Positions 23,501-34,606 of a DNA stretch of 64,000 nucleotides are shown here, in pieces. Both the position numbers and the translations under genes were made by a program. This stretch comes from Amborella trichopoda (Eukaryota; Streptophyta; Magnoliopsida; Amborellales; Amborellaceae), in the NCBI RefSeq assembly GCF_000471905.2, contig NW_006496517.1:23627-87626 (forward strand), written 5' to 3'. Positions within the stretch are counted from its first letter, which is position 1; the number at the start of each line of letters is the position of its first letter. A model generated the notes under the pieces. It was not told the origin of the DNA, did not search any database, and saw only the letters and a list, made by a program, of their open reading frames with translations.

Positions 23501-24845
23501 CCTGCAGGAGTATACTGTACACTTATTCTCTTGGGTAGATAATTTATTTAGGAATATCTTTTTTATTCAAAAATTTTGGGAATCATCTAATGTTCAAAAG
23601 AAAAAATTTTGAATTTTAAGTTTTTTTATGCGTAGATGTCATTCTTAAAAAATTAGATGGTTTCTATTCAATTTTGGGGTATTATTTTATGGAAAAATAT
23701 CTCTATAAACCCCATTTTCAACTTTTATTTCTCCATTGACCTAAGATTGCAAAACATATCTTACTATATAGAAATTCACTCTATTATATCTCCTAATCCC
23801 ATAAACATATTTTATTAATTTTTTATTAGTTTTTTTTACCCAAACAAATTTAAAAAAAACATTGTTTCTAAACTCCTTTTTCTCTTGGCATGATTTCCTC
23901 TCTCTCTGCCCCCATCAACCTCCTAAACCCCTCTTTCTCTCTCTATCTCCCCCCTCACCCACTCATCGAGAAACTACACTACCCCGGTCACCTGCTTGCC
24001 GGAAAACTACACCTCCCTCGGTACCTACTCATTGGAAAACTACACCTTCCCTTTGACCCGTCCGACGGAAAACACCATCGATGCTGGAAAAGAAACCCCA
24101 TTTCTTTTTTCGAATACTTTTCTAGCGATCTCGATGCGTTCATCTCTGGGGGTTAGAAAAAGGAATACCAACTCAAAGGAAAACCCCTCGCTCTTGATAT
24201 ATGTAGAGAGAGATTGAAACAAGTAAAGAGAGAGAGTTATAAAAAGATGTTTCTCGAGAGGTTCATGGCTCTGAAACTTAAAGCTTGACCCATATGAAAA
24301 TATTTCAGCCACCGGAAAACTGAGATTGTTCTCGAGAGGCTCAAGGCCTTGAGGTTTCCACTAGAGCTGATAAAGGAGATTGCAGGGACCTCGCCGGAAA
24401 ATCCATTTCTAAACACTCTTTCAGAGAGACAGAGGATGGCATAGAAAGAGAGAATCTGATGTCCTAAACGTGGACAGTCTAGAGAGAGAAACACACAAGG
24501 ACAGAGATAGAAAAAAGATGTCTTTTTAATTTGTTTGGGTTAAAAGTTTGAATAAAAATAGATAAAGTTATTTGAAGATTAGAAGATAGGTTTGAAATTT
24601 TAAGTTTAGGAAGAAATAAAAGTTGAAAATGAAGTCCACGGGGATATTTACCTTCATTTTATTCAAACTCATTGAGAATGCGAGTTGGAAAATTTTAATA
24701 TTGAGTTTGGCATATCGTAGATAATGTTACATTCCCATAATTTGGGTATATCATAGATATGGTTACATCCCCATAATTTAGGGTCCTAAAAATTCTTGTG
24801 TGTTTTACTTGAGGGAGTAAATGGACAGTATGCTCCCTCAGGAGC
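23501..24845. mobile_element. Family-2 miniature element carrying a nested insertion
   Basis: The left end GGAGTATACTGTACACTTAT and right end GAGTAAATGGACAGTATGC then TCC are the family-2 inverted ends seen at 25603-25952. The distance between them is 1.34 kb, not about 350 bp, because a second inverted-repeat element (23691-24653) sits inside. Confidence 0.7.
23691..24653. mobile_element. Nested inverted-repeat transposon, non-autonomous
   Basis: Left arm GGAAAAATATCTCTATAAAC, then ATTTTCAACTTTTATTTCT, is mirrored at the right by the reverse complement GGTAAATATCCCCGTGGAC, then TTCATTTTCAACTTTTATTT. A further inner pair is ACCCAAACAAATTTAA. Flanks TTATTTTAT (23682-23690) and TCATTTTAT (24654-24662) form an 8-of-9 target duplication. 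The interior is CT-rich with about three degenerate 35-bp repeats near 23965-24075 and has no transposase. Confidence 0.7.
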
Positions 24846-25602
24846 ATGAATCCTTTTGGCATTAAATATTTTATATGCGTATAGAGGTTCTATTTTTGGA
24901 CCTAGGTGTAAACTAGATTAAATTGTTTTTATCTTTTCTTTTTCTTTTTAATTACTCATCTAGGTGATTAGTGAACCCCAAAAATTTAATTGACAAAACA
25001 CCAGCCTAAGGTGACCTTCTGCTTGAGGAAGCAAGTTCAAAATGTGATACTGTGGGAGCATACTAGGGCGCTCCTTTTATGAGTAATCTAGTGTTGGAAA
25101 TCATAGAAATTTTCAATTCGGATTGTAATATGAACAACAAATTGGTTAGGATCGAAACAATTAATGAAGATATCACTATTAACCCACACCCCTCCTAAAA
25201 CACTCCCTATCATTTTTTTTTCTTTTATCTTTTTCCTTTTTTTATATTGAGCATATATAATGCTTTCTTTTCTCTCCCTAAATCCTCCATACAATACTCT
25301 ATGTAAAAAAATTTCTTTTGATTTTTATATTTTTTTAGATCATCGATTCTGATCAATCCAGATCAGGCCTCCACCAATCCAACAAACAAACATGGTGTGG
25401 ACAATCTACCCCCATCAATTCGGATTTTGAAACTCAGAAGTAATGAATACACCATGTGAGTAATTGAAAATGTGAAAGCCCACAGACCCACTCTTCCCTC
25501 TTCCATATGCAATTTGAGCTCTCTCTCTCTACCCCTCATTCTCTCTCCTCTTCTCTCTCTTCTCTCCCCTCTCTCTCTCCTCTCCCCTCTCTCTCTATGC
25601 TT

Positions 25603-25952
25603 CCGTGGGAGTATGCACTGTACATTTACTACCTAAGTTAGTAGATCAACTTGATAGGATTTTTTGAATATGAAATTTTGAGAACCACCCAAGAATCGAT
25701 AGATAACTATTTTCAAAACAAAAGAAATTGATTTTTTGAGTTGTTTAGCACCTAGATCTCACCCTCCAAAACTTGGATACTTTACTTAATCTTGCAATAT
25801 TATTTTTTTCAAGTGCATTGAGAGTGCAATTTGGAAATTCTTTTACTGAGTTTAGCCTGAATTTGAAGAGGTTATATCCGCAAAATTTAAGGTCCTAAAA
25901 TTATTCTTAAATTGAGTTTGACCTAATGGAGTAAATGGACAATGTACTCCCA
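25603..25952. mobile_element. Family-2 miniature element
   Basis: Ends GTGGGAGTATGCACTGTACA then TTTACTACC and, as reverse complement, ATGGGAGTACATTGTCCATT then TACTCC. About 350 bp and AT-rich. Preceded by a (CT)n tract at 25517-25597. Confidence 0.7.
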
Positions 25953-27848
25953 TAAAAGTATAAAATCTATTGATCACAACCATTTGCAAGTATTCATTTG
26001 TATGTGTATTTTGAATTTAAATCAAAAGATATTTATAGAATGTTAAATAGTTCATCTCTCATAGATATTTGAATATATTTCCCTACATAAAATACGATGC
26101 ATATCTCCAAGATTTCTAATTGGGCTTGGACCTTTTCTTTGTTTGTTGAGTTATTCAGAAGAAGAGGAAGTTCCCTTGTCTTGTTTTATGTTTTTGTGGA
26201 TAGTTTTTATTATTAGTTGGATGGGTATGTTGCATTGCAAATCTAATTAGGGATTGTATGCACCCTCAACTGCTCGATTTGAATGATTATGACCTTCCAC
26301 TATTCTTATATTAGTAGTAAGTGGTCTTGTTGTGTACTACTCGATTGGAATTTGATTTGGTTTGGGGCTTTTACAGTAGTACTAACGAGTTCTATAATGA
26401 AGTCGTTCTATAATGAAGTCTCCGACTCCATTTTTAACAAAGGGCATTGGCTCAAATTCCCACCGACTCACATTTGTTTTTGGAAACTTACTTTTTTTAG
26501 TTATTAAGATCTGAACCAACCATATATTTTTTCACTTAGACAACTTTTTGGGGCTCTATTTTTCCTACACCTAATTTTTTGAAAACAAATAACTATTATT
26601 GTATGTCATGTGCAAGAAGTTTGGTGTTTCTTATAGCGTTTAGACAATCGTTGTCCGATGGCCATCGCCTGACTCGAAACAAGAGGGCCATCGGTTTCCA
26701 ATGCCTATGGACCAGGGGCTCGCCCTTGCAATTTTCCACAAGAATTGGACGATTCCTGTTTTTTGCTTGTGTTTTAGGAATTGCCACAATTTTACAAGGT
26801 TAATTGTTAAGGCTTGTTTTGAACACCCAAATGCTTCTCTCGCTGTCAAATTCTTGTTGAAAATCTGCCTTTTAGGTCCCAAAAAAGTTGTAGTTTTAGT
26901 TGTTCATCATCAATCTAGAAGATCAATAGCTCTATTTTTAGAATTGGAGCCCCATTTCTATGAATTGCAATCTCTTTGATTTTCGGCTGAATCATTTCAA
27001 ATTGATCCAAATCTTATTGTGATTCAATATTAATTCAGAAAAGTATAAAAAATAAAGTCATTTAACATTTGAATTGAATTTTATTTGACGATTTTTCGGA
27101 TTTGAAATAGCCCAAAATGAGCCACTTGGAATTGCAAAAATGTTTGAAACTTTTTTTTTTCGTGAATTTTTGTGATTTAAATGTGATTCAGTTTGAGTTC
27201 AATAAAATTGATCCAGAAAACTGCTACAAGGTTTTTCAAATCGCTCTATTTAAAAATTGTGAATTATTTATTCAATATTTGAGTTGGTGTTCAATTTTTT
27301 TGAAGATTTTAACTATTTTGACATTTTTAAATCAATTATATGGAAAGTTTCGTTATCGACTTCAATTTATTTTTAAAGAGTTTTCTCCGAATCAATTGAG
27401 CCGTATTGCCCTAAAATCTGTGATCCTGATTTCGATTGACGGTGCTCCATTTTCTTGAACCCTGATTCCATCATGTGTCATATTTCATGTGGGACCAGGC
27501 GTTCGTACTATCAATGCCCTTCCACAAAATATTGGGCTGCATGCGCATGACATAGGGGAACGGCTTCAGATATTTTCGTCATTTCGGCCTTTTGACTGGT
27601 GAAAAAGAAATAGGACTTCGAATCCTAAAAATAATGTATATTATAAAAAATTATTTGAAATGTGCATTTTATCTTAAAAATAAACGTTAACAATTTTATA
27701 AGATTTGTTTCATTCTTAATAGGTGTTGGAAATTAATTTTAAAGTTATCATAGAAATTTCTAATGCCTAAAGTGCTTTTCAGTCAAGGATTCGAGGTGAG
27801 GCTTTACATTCTTTTAATAAAGAGGAATGATAGTTTGTATTTTGAATA
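25953..27848. other. Intergenic sequence without a recognised gene
   Basis: Open frames at 26701-26979 (+), 26596-26787 (-) and 27117-27458 (+) have no family signature that I know. Base use is like the surrounding non-coding DNA. Confidence 0.5.
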
Positions 27849-28360
27849 GGGCTAGCTTTCTATGCTTCCCCTACAGCATAGAAGTTATATCCTCCCTCTT
27901 ATCTAACCGTTCATTTTGAATGGTGGGTAAAGATTGTCCCAATCACAATGTCACGTTTCTACACTATTTTATTTTTAATGTTTTTCTATAAAGTAGTTTG
28001 ATACCAAATTTTGGACATACATTTCTCTATTAAACTCGCACTAGCGAAAAATATAAAAAAAATTTATTTTCAATAACATAAAATGACCAAAATACTTTTG
28101 AAATTTTTAAGGGGTATTTTGGTTATTATATTTATCACAAAATTATTTTTAATATTTTTATTGGTGCGCCTCAATGAGCAGATGGTACGTACAAAATTTC
28201 ATATTGATACCATTTGTATAAAAAAACTAAAAATAAAACACTTTGAGACGTCAGATCTAAGATTAAACGGTGAGTGACTCTCTTGATCAAAATTGAACGG
28301 CTGAATGGTAGAGGGATGATAGAACTTCTATGTTGCAGGGGAAGCATAGAAACGTTTCCC
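27849..28360. mobile_element. Long-inverted-repeat element with exact 9-bp target duplication
   Basis: A 512-bp element flanked by TTTTGAATA at 27840-27848 and 28361-28369. Terminal repeats of about 70 bp: left GGGCTAGCTTTCTATGCTTC then CCCTACAGCATAGAAGTTAT; right as reverse complement GGGAAACGTTTCTATGCTTC then CCCTGCAACATAGAAGTTCT. Long repeats and a 9-bp duplication are Mutator-like. The open frame at 28083-28277 inside it is not a transposase. A diverged relative lies at 13630-14158. Confidence 0.92.
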
Positions 28361-28638
28361 TTTTGAATATACATTGTTGGAGTGTATCTAAAATGTAGAC
28401 CGTTGATTTTGAAGATCTAAGAATCTAGGAGGATACTAACTTGATAGCATGTGAAGAGCTTTTCTGATTAAATTATCTTTGAGCCGTTTGCCCTTTTTTT
28501 TCCTTCTCCCATTGAAACCGTCGTTACCACTTCGTATTTCTCTCTCGTTAAAACTCTCCCCTGTCTCTCTACCTTTTTGTATCCTCCGTCTTTTTCTCTC
28601 ATCTTTATCACGATATCTATCATCTTTAGCGGTTTTCG

Positions 28639-28950
28639 CTTCCCACTCTCCTCTTCATTGAATTGTATTTTCCACTCTTCTGTTATACTCTCTTTCACTC
28701 ACTCTCCCTGTCTTTCTCTCAGATCCTCTATTTTTACTTCCCACTCTCCTCTCCCCTGAATTGCATATCCCCTCGACTCTTATACTCTCTTTCTAAGATC
28801 CTCCAAGCAAGTGCTCCTCGAAGGAACCGGTAAAAAATCTTCTATTTTCACTTCCCACTCTCCTCATCCCTGAATTGTATTTCCCCTCGACTCTTATACT
28901 CTCTTTAAGTTCCTCCAAGCAAGTGCTCTTTGAAAGAACTTGTAAAAAGT
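28639..28950. repeat. Tandem repeat of about 100-115 bp, three units
   Basis: The phrase CTTCCCACTCTCCTC starts at 28639, 28737 and 28851. Units two and three also share CCCCTCGACTCTTATACTC and CCTCCAAGCAAGTGCTC. Pyrimidine-rich on the forward strand. Confidence 0.85.
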
Positions 28951-28962
28951 GAGTAAGTCAAT

Positions 28963-29230
28963 GTGGATTTGTGCCCTTACCCTTTGATGAGAATGGAGTC
29001 AAAGACTTCATTATAGGACTTATTGGTACTACCGCCAAAGCCCTAAAGCAACAACTATATGCATTGTGAATTTTGGGCATTGATGTCACCCATCAAGCAG
29101 CCAAGCTAGTTAGGCACAGTTTGCTCATTTCTATAATTTGTTTCTTAGTTTTTGCATTGATCCGAGGTTTACTTCAAAGAACTGCAAGAAGCGTTTTTGA
29201 GTTTTTGTTTTTTATCATTTTTTGATAGCA
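28963..29230 (+). pseudogene. Coding-like fragment of unknown family with one in-frame stop
   Basis: One forward frame reads CGFVPLPFDENGVKDFIIGL, then IGTTAKALKQQLYAL, a TGA stop, then ILGIDVTHQAAKLVRHSLLI and a hydrophobic stretch ending with LLQRTARSVFEFL. The amino-acid mix is balanced and unlike the AT-driven frames nearby, so it may be an exon relic. I do not recognise the family. Composition alone is weak evidence. Confidence 0.3.
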
Positions 29231-30000
29231 ATTGACTTGTGATAAAGTATTTCATTTTGGATATTTCTTACTTTGCGTTTTTCTCAAATTATCATAACCA
29301 TAGTTATCTCTCTTTTTTATTGTTTTGAGGTTATATAGAGCAGAGAATAAGTAGGGATCACATAAATTATTTTATAAAAGAGAGAAGAGAGAGAGGAATA
29401 GGTGGGTGGGATTGGCGAGAGAAGATAGAACATAATTTTCTCTTTTTTCCTTTGGCATTGTTGGTTATGTGAGCTGACTTTTAGAGAAAACAAATGAGGA
29501 CATCTCTTGAGAGATGGGTCTCAATTCTGTTTTCAGAAGTGCTCTCTCTCATTGATAAAAATAATAATGGGGTTGGGAATGGAGAGTATTTTGAGAGAGA
29601 GAGGAAAATAGAAGTTTGTAGAGGAAGACTGATGCACCATCTATCTCTTTCGCTTATTTGCTAGTCTTGTATACATATTTGTGTAGAAAGAAAGGAAAAA
29701 TGGTGTTTCTGAAAGGGGAGATGGATGGATGAAGATCATGTAGAAGAGTAAGATTTTAACGATTTTAGAAAAGGAGTTGGAGGCTCGTAAGGAGAGACTG
29801 ATTGGGGGCAGTAGAGAAAAAGTAAAATGGGATATGAGAGAGAGAGATAAAAAGAGATTTAGGGCTCGTCCAGAAAGAGCAAGATAAGATTTGGGGTAGA
29901 GAGGGATTGAGAGCTGATAGAAGAAAAGCAAAATGATATTTTCTAAATGAAAGGATAAAATAAACTCTTTACACCACAATATTATCTATTTAAAGTTAGA
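29231..30000. other. Intergenic sequence, purine-rich tracts
   Basis: Contains GAGAGA-type tracts and no supported gene; the minus-strand frame at 29641-29979 is a low-complexity product of those tracts. Confidence 0.5.
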
Positions 30001-30379
30001 GGTGAGAATTAACCAGATTCGGATCCAAAATCCGGGAATTTGGACCCTTTTCATATCCGGGTATGGACCCCAAATTTGGATATAAAATCTGGACCCGGAC
30101 CCAGGTCCGAATTGAAATATCAGATCTGCGTGCAGGTGGATCTTATCAGGATCTAGATCCAATCCGATTTTTTACATAAGATATTTTTATTTCATATATA
30201 TAATTTTTTAAATAGTATATATATAATAATCTCAACTCGATGTATCCTATTCAAATTCAAATCCAAATCTGAATATCCAAGATCCGATCGGATCCAAATC
30301 CTAATATGATGTATACTATTCAAATGCCGATCCATATCCACCTAGATCCGAGCCCGATTCAACCCGTTCTCACACCTAC
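30001..30379. mobile_element. Non-autonomous element with GGACCCGGACCC motifs
   Basis: Left end AGGTGAGAATTAACCAGATT; right end as reverse complement AGGTGTGAGAACGGGTTGAA. The interior repeats GGACCC, GGATCC and TCCGAATC motifs. A related type of element lies at 55381-55560. Possible 9-bp flanks ATTTAAAGT and ACTTAAAGG agree at 7 of 9. Confidence 0.5.
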
Positions 30380-30424
30380 TTAAAGGACACATGATCATTT
30401 CCCTTTAATAAAACTTAACCTTAT

Positions 30425-30908
30425 AGACTCGGTTTCTATGCGTCCAAGCTCGCATTTGTATAAATGCGGGCCCATTAATAAATCTATTTTTGAGATGAAT
30501 TTTTGGATTTAATTTTCAAGGATATGTAATCTATAACATGGAGATCATAAATATAAAAACATAAGTAAATTTTAAAAGGGAAATTATTATAAATATACCT
30601 TAATTTAATTTTAATTGGAAAAAAATCTTAAACTTTCCTTTACCTCGTCTACACTATTTTTTTTTTTTTTAGCTTTTTTTAGACAAAAATAACCTGTACG
30701 GTAGTCTTACTACAATTCCCCAATAAAATATATTTTCTTATTAAAATTCCTTAGGAAAAAAACATATGAATCACTTGTTTCTACTATTTTTAGATGGAAA
30801 ACTTACTTATACCCTCTTTAAGATAGAACACCCACTTGCGCCCATCTTAAGATGGATGTTTTGCACTTTTTGGACGTTATGCGTCCAGCCCGCGTGAAAC
30901 AATTTTCC
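30425..30908. mobile_element. Family-3 miniature element, expanded copy
   Basis: Flanked by TAACCTTAT (30416-30424) and TAACCTTAC (30909-30917), an 8-of-9 target duplication. Left end contains CGGTTTCTATGCGTCCAAGC, right end as reverse complement GGAAAATTGTTTCACGCGGG. The subterminal hairpin GCTCGCATTTGTATAAATGC then GGGC is kept. At 484 bp it is longer than the other copies because of extra AT-rich interior. Confidence 0.8.
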
Positions 30909-31247
30909 TAACCTTACAAAGGAATGCATCCTCTCACAAAATGTAGTGGGGTGCCATTATCTATAAAGTTATAGGCATTTCATCATTTTTCATCAAGAAA
31001 AACGGTACCCTGAAATTTTTCTTTCATCAATAACTGGACAACTGTTTCAGAAAGAAGCAGTGAGTAAATCCTTTCGGCAATCCACACACCAAGCCCTTTC
31101 CCCTCTCTCTCTCTCTACCCTTTCTCTCTCTAGCAGCTAAAGTGACTCTCTCTCTAGCCAGTGAACTTCAGTACTCTCCCACTCTCTCTCTCTACAGCGA
31201 AGGACAAGTGTGTCTCTGAGCAGGTCGGAATCTCTCCTTCATCCTTA

Positions 31248-32693
31248 ATGGAACCCAACTCCGCATCCTCTCTCCTCTTTCTATTCCTAATTTCTCTCTC
31301 TACTCCTGTCCTTTCCGACCACATTTCCGGCAACATTTCCGGCAAACCCCACCTCTCTGCTCCTTCTCCGGCCTTGGCTCCTCTCCCTGCAACTCACCCT
31401 CTCCCTAAAACTCCTCCCTCTTCTTCTCCCTCTTCTTCACCTCTCCCTAAAACTCCTCCCCCTTCTTCTCCCTCTTCTTCACCTCTCCCTAAAACTCCTC
31501 CCTCTTCTTCTTCACCTCTCCCTAAAACTCCTTCCTCTTCTTCTTCCCCATTAGACCCAAAGCAACTCATTGCTCTCGAATCTCTAGACATTCCTCTCTC
31601 TAAAGACCCTTGCTCGCAGACCTCACCTCAAAACCTCACTCTTTGCAATGGTGAAAAGCCCTTCAGGCACCTCATCTCTCTAAAACTCATCAACTGCTCA
31701 GATGACTTTCAGATATCCCAAACCGCCATTAAAGCTCTGAGTACTCTTCAGTCCTTGTCCTTTATGAACTGCCCTATAGACCTCATTAAGCTTCCTCCTG
31801 ATCTTGCTTCAAATCTGAGATCTTTTGTCTGTGTGAACAGTATGAAAAAGCTCACAGGTGTTTGGCTTAGCAAAATGGGTAATCTTACTGAGCTTACAGT
31901 GAAGGATGTCACTGTAAATGCAAGTGGGGCTTCGATAATTCTTGCAAAAATGAAGGAAATTAAGGTAGTAAGTATATCTGGTACAAATCTCACTGGTATT
32001 CTCCCTAGAAAATGGCACCCAAATGTCACAGAGATTGATCTTTCAGGCAATAGAATCAAGGGTCCAATCCCTGCTTCAATGGTTCATTTGGGTGATCTCA
32101 AGCTCCTGAATCTCAGCTCAAATAGGCTCTCTGGCTCCATCCCGATATCCATTGGTGATATGATAATGCTGAGGAACCTCTCTCTAGCTTTGAATTCTCT
32201 GTCAGGGCCGATACCTGAATCCATGGCTGAGATCCCATCTCTGGTTCACCTTGATCTAAGCAATAACCAGTTTAATGGCTCGGTGCCTCATTTTTTAACA
32301 GAGATGAAGAGCTTGAAGTACCTGAACCTTGAGAACAATAATTTTCAGGGCCCCATTCCATTTAACTCTAGTTTTATCAAGAAACTGGTTGTGTTCAAGG
32401 TTGGTGGGAATTCAAACTTGTGCTACAATCACTCCATTGTTTCTTCAAAGCTCAAGCTTGGAATAGCGCAATGTGATAGCTCTGGTTTACCTATTACTCC
32501 TCCTGAATCTGCATCAGAAGCTCCATCTTCTTCTCAAAACGATGACACTTCGGACGATGATTCAGATGTCACTGACCATACTACACATCATCATCATGGA
32601 CCTAACACCATTGTTCTTGTAGTGGTTATTGGGTTATGTTCCATTATTTTCCTCATAATTTTCTGCGTTTTGCTATCAAAGTGGTGTTCATGA
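31248..32693 (+). CDS. LRR receptor-like protein, RLP51/RLP55 type
   Basis: An intronless gene for a 481-residue cell-surface protein. The frame opens at 31161, but I start at 31248 because that Met is followed directly by a hydrophobic signal peptide ([15 protein letters not shown], residues 9-23). Residues about 39-101 are a Ser/Pro linker of repeated [14 protein letters not shown]. Then comes the subfamily signature [20 protein letters not shown] (102-121) and a string of leucine-rich repeats, best kept at [48 protein letters not shown] and [17 protein letters not shown] cysteine pair cap (NLCYNHS and IAQC), an acidic juxtamembrane patch ([13 protein letters not shown]), one membrane helix at about 454-475 and a four-residue tail follow. 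There is no kinase, so signalling would need a partner. Arabidopsis RLP51 (SNC2) acts in basal immunity; shared function is inference. The membrane helix has a single Gly and no GxxxG motif, unlike SNC2. CT-rich sequence just upstream looks like a 5' leader. Confidence 0.92.
   Translation: MEPNSASSLLFLFLISLSTPVLSDHISGNISGKPHLSAPSPALAPLPATHPLPKTPPSSSPSSSPLPKTPPPSSPSSSPLPKTPPSSSSPLPKTPSSSSSPLDPKQLIALESLDIPLSKDPCSQTSPQNLTLCNGEKPFRHLISLKLINCSDDFQISQTAIKALSTLQSLSFMNCPIDLIKLPPDLASNLRSFVCVNSMKKLTGVWLSKMGNLTELTVKDVTVNASGASIILAKMKEIKVVSISGTNLTGILPRKWHPNVTEIDLSGNRIKGPIPASMVHLGDLKLLNLSSNRLSGSIPISIGDMIMLRNLSLALNSLSGPIPESMAEIPSLVHLDLSNNQFNGSVPHFLTEMKSLKYLNLENNNFQGPIPFNSSFIKKLVVFKVGGNSNLCYNHSIVSSKLKLGIAQCDSSGLPITPPESASEAPSSSQNDDTSDDDSDVTDHTTHHHHGPNTIVLVVVIGLCSIIFLIIFCVLLSKWCS
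31398..31547 (+). repeat. In-frame 42-bp coding repeat in the RLP linker
   Basis: CCTCTCCCTAAAACTCCT starts at 31398, 31440, 31482 and 31515, giving steps of 42, 42 and 33 bases, all multiples of three. Each unit adds a [10 protein letters not shown] module to the Ser/Pro linker, so unit loss or gain changes linker length without breaking the frame. Confidence 0.93.
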
Positions 32694-34592
32694 AAATTGG
32701 TTTCTATATATTTACATGGTTCCTGCAATTAAAATTGGGGAAATGGTGCAGCTGAAGGATTATGGGCTTCTTTTGCATTAGAGTTGCAGGCATAGAAAAT
32801 GAGCTTTTTGGGTTTTTTTTTTTGGCTGTAATTGAGGTGGGGTTTCTCTTTTATGCATTGTTTGTGAATCGAACTTCTATTTGTTTCTCTCTCATTTCAT
32901 TGCTTTTTTTTCAAATTTTAGAGAGAGAAACACAGTTTTTAAGCTTCTTCATTTGATTGGAAGGGAAAGGGGAAAGGGGTTTCCTTGGTTTAGCTGAGAG
33001 TATAGTGTGAAACTGCAAAAGGCTTACAGGTTCTCTGTTCCTCTGGTTTTATCCATTTTTGGGGACATTTTTATGGTGGATCTGTTTTCTCTGTTTTTAC
33101 CCTCAACAGTTTTGTTGTGGATGTATATTACACAATATATTCAATGTATCGGGTACTTTGTGATGAAGGATTCTGCAAATGAATATGATGGCCTCTCTTC
33201 TCTCTCTGCTTGATCTGCATATCTTTCTATTCGTGTTTCTTTTTCTCTCTCTGTACTTGGACTTGCTATGGGTTTCTTAGAGACTTTGGGTGATCCAGAT
33301 CTTCATGTGGGTCGCATCGAGAGGTCTCTGTCACTCCACATCACACAAAATGCTCTCTCTCTCGACCAATGGAAATCCCATTTTGGGCATGGGATTCCAT
33401 ATCTCCCTGATCATGATGCACTGTAAAAGTATAATCGACTTGTTCTGCGGCTTGATTACCACCAAGTTATTAACCATTTACTCCAAATATTTCATTTACT
33501 GTCGCTCTTGTCCGTATAAGAAACTGAAAAAGTTCAGGAGGGTTACTTTCACCCCTTTTATTGGGACGTAAAAGAAATCGAATATAACCATGGTATTTCC
33601 ATGAAATAATGGTAGGGCACAGGATTCCATGAGTCCACGTAGAAACGAATCACCTCTCAAAAATCTATTTTGAGATGGATTTTTGGACTTAATTTTTAAG
33701 GATATAATTTTTAGCATGGAGATCATGGATAACAATTTTCCATAATGAAATTGCTTGAATGGTCAATCAGCCTTAAAAGAGAAGACAAGATTAAATAGTA
33801 GGTCAAATTTTGGTTAATGTTTTGATTGGTTTGGTCTAAAAGAAAGAATCAAATTTGGTTGAATGTTAGTCAAAGTAATGTTTGAGTGGGTTTGAACAAC
33901 AAAAAAAACTTTAGATTATTTTTAGGTTTTATTTTTCAATAGATTAAAATTTTAAAACATGAAGCATGGAGATAATATGTATTGTATCTTCTAACCCTTT
34001 GGACTAACTTTATCAATTATGATTCTATTTTGTTAGCCCAATCAAATCTTAAAAAGATGTGCCTTTTGTAAATTACATCCCCTTCCTGTCAAATCCAATT
34101 GAGTTGCTCTAATTTGAACTTCTATTTTTTCGGACTTTGGAATAACTCTTTAAGTTGCCTAATCCTTCTCTCTCAAGATGGCTATATTCACTTCCTTCTA
34201 CTAGGATTAAATTGTTATCTACACCAATATGTATTTCAGGATGTCTTAGATTGATTGGGGTTTTTAACAAGTTTTAATGTAGAAGCATCAAGGAAAGATT
34301 AGGTGTGTGGGATGCTTTAGAAAGCACCCTTGTACTAACCCATTTATGGTTCTGTGACCCAGTATTCATGTTGGTGCTTTGACTAGCAGTTCCAAGACAT
34401 GGGACTGGGCGATGGCCTTCGGTCCTTTTGTGCTCGTGAAATATTTGAAAGATCTGATTTGGATGAAATATTTTAAAGGTGTGATTTGGAAAATCATGCA
34501 TATTAGTGTTCTAGGTGGAACATCTTGTGTAGGTTTTAATGGTCCCACATTCCACATTCTTGCCAGGCAACATACTGTTGAATGAGATATCA
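32694..34592. other. RLP 3' flank and intergenic sequence
   Basis: The first several hundred bases are T-rich and probably include the RLP 3' untranslated region. At 33655-33740 a fragment of the family-3 miniature element occurs (ACAATTTTCCATAATGAAAT end). Nothing else is supported. Confidence 0.5.
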
Positions 34593-34606
34593 GAGTTGAA
34601 TACTTT
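34593..34606. repeat. Left target-site duplication of the LINE
   Basis: GAGTTGAATACTTT, repeated exactly at 37621-37634 directly after the poly(A) end of the LINE. Confidence 0.92.

Noticed and set aside
31161..31247. Upstream start of the RLP at 31161
   Set aside because: The extra 29 residues would bury the signal peptide, and the sequence there is CT-rich leader; the Met at 31248 directly precedes the hydrophobic segment.
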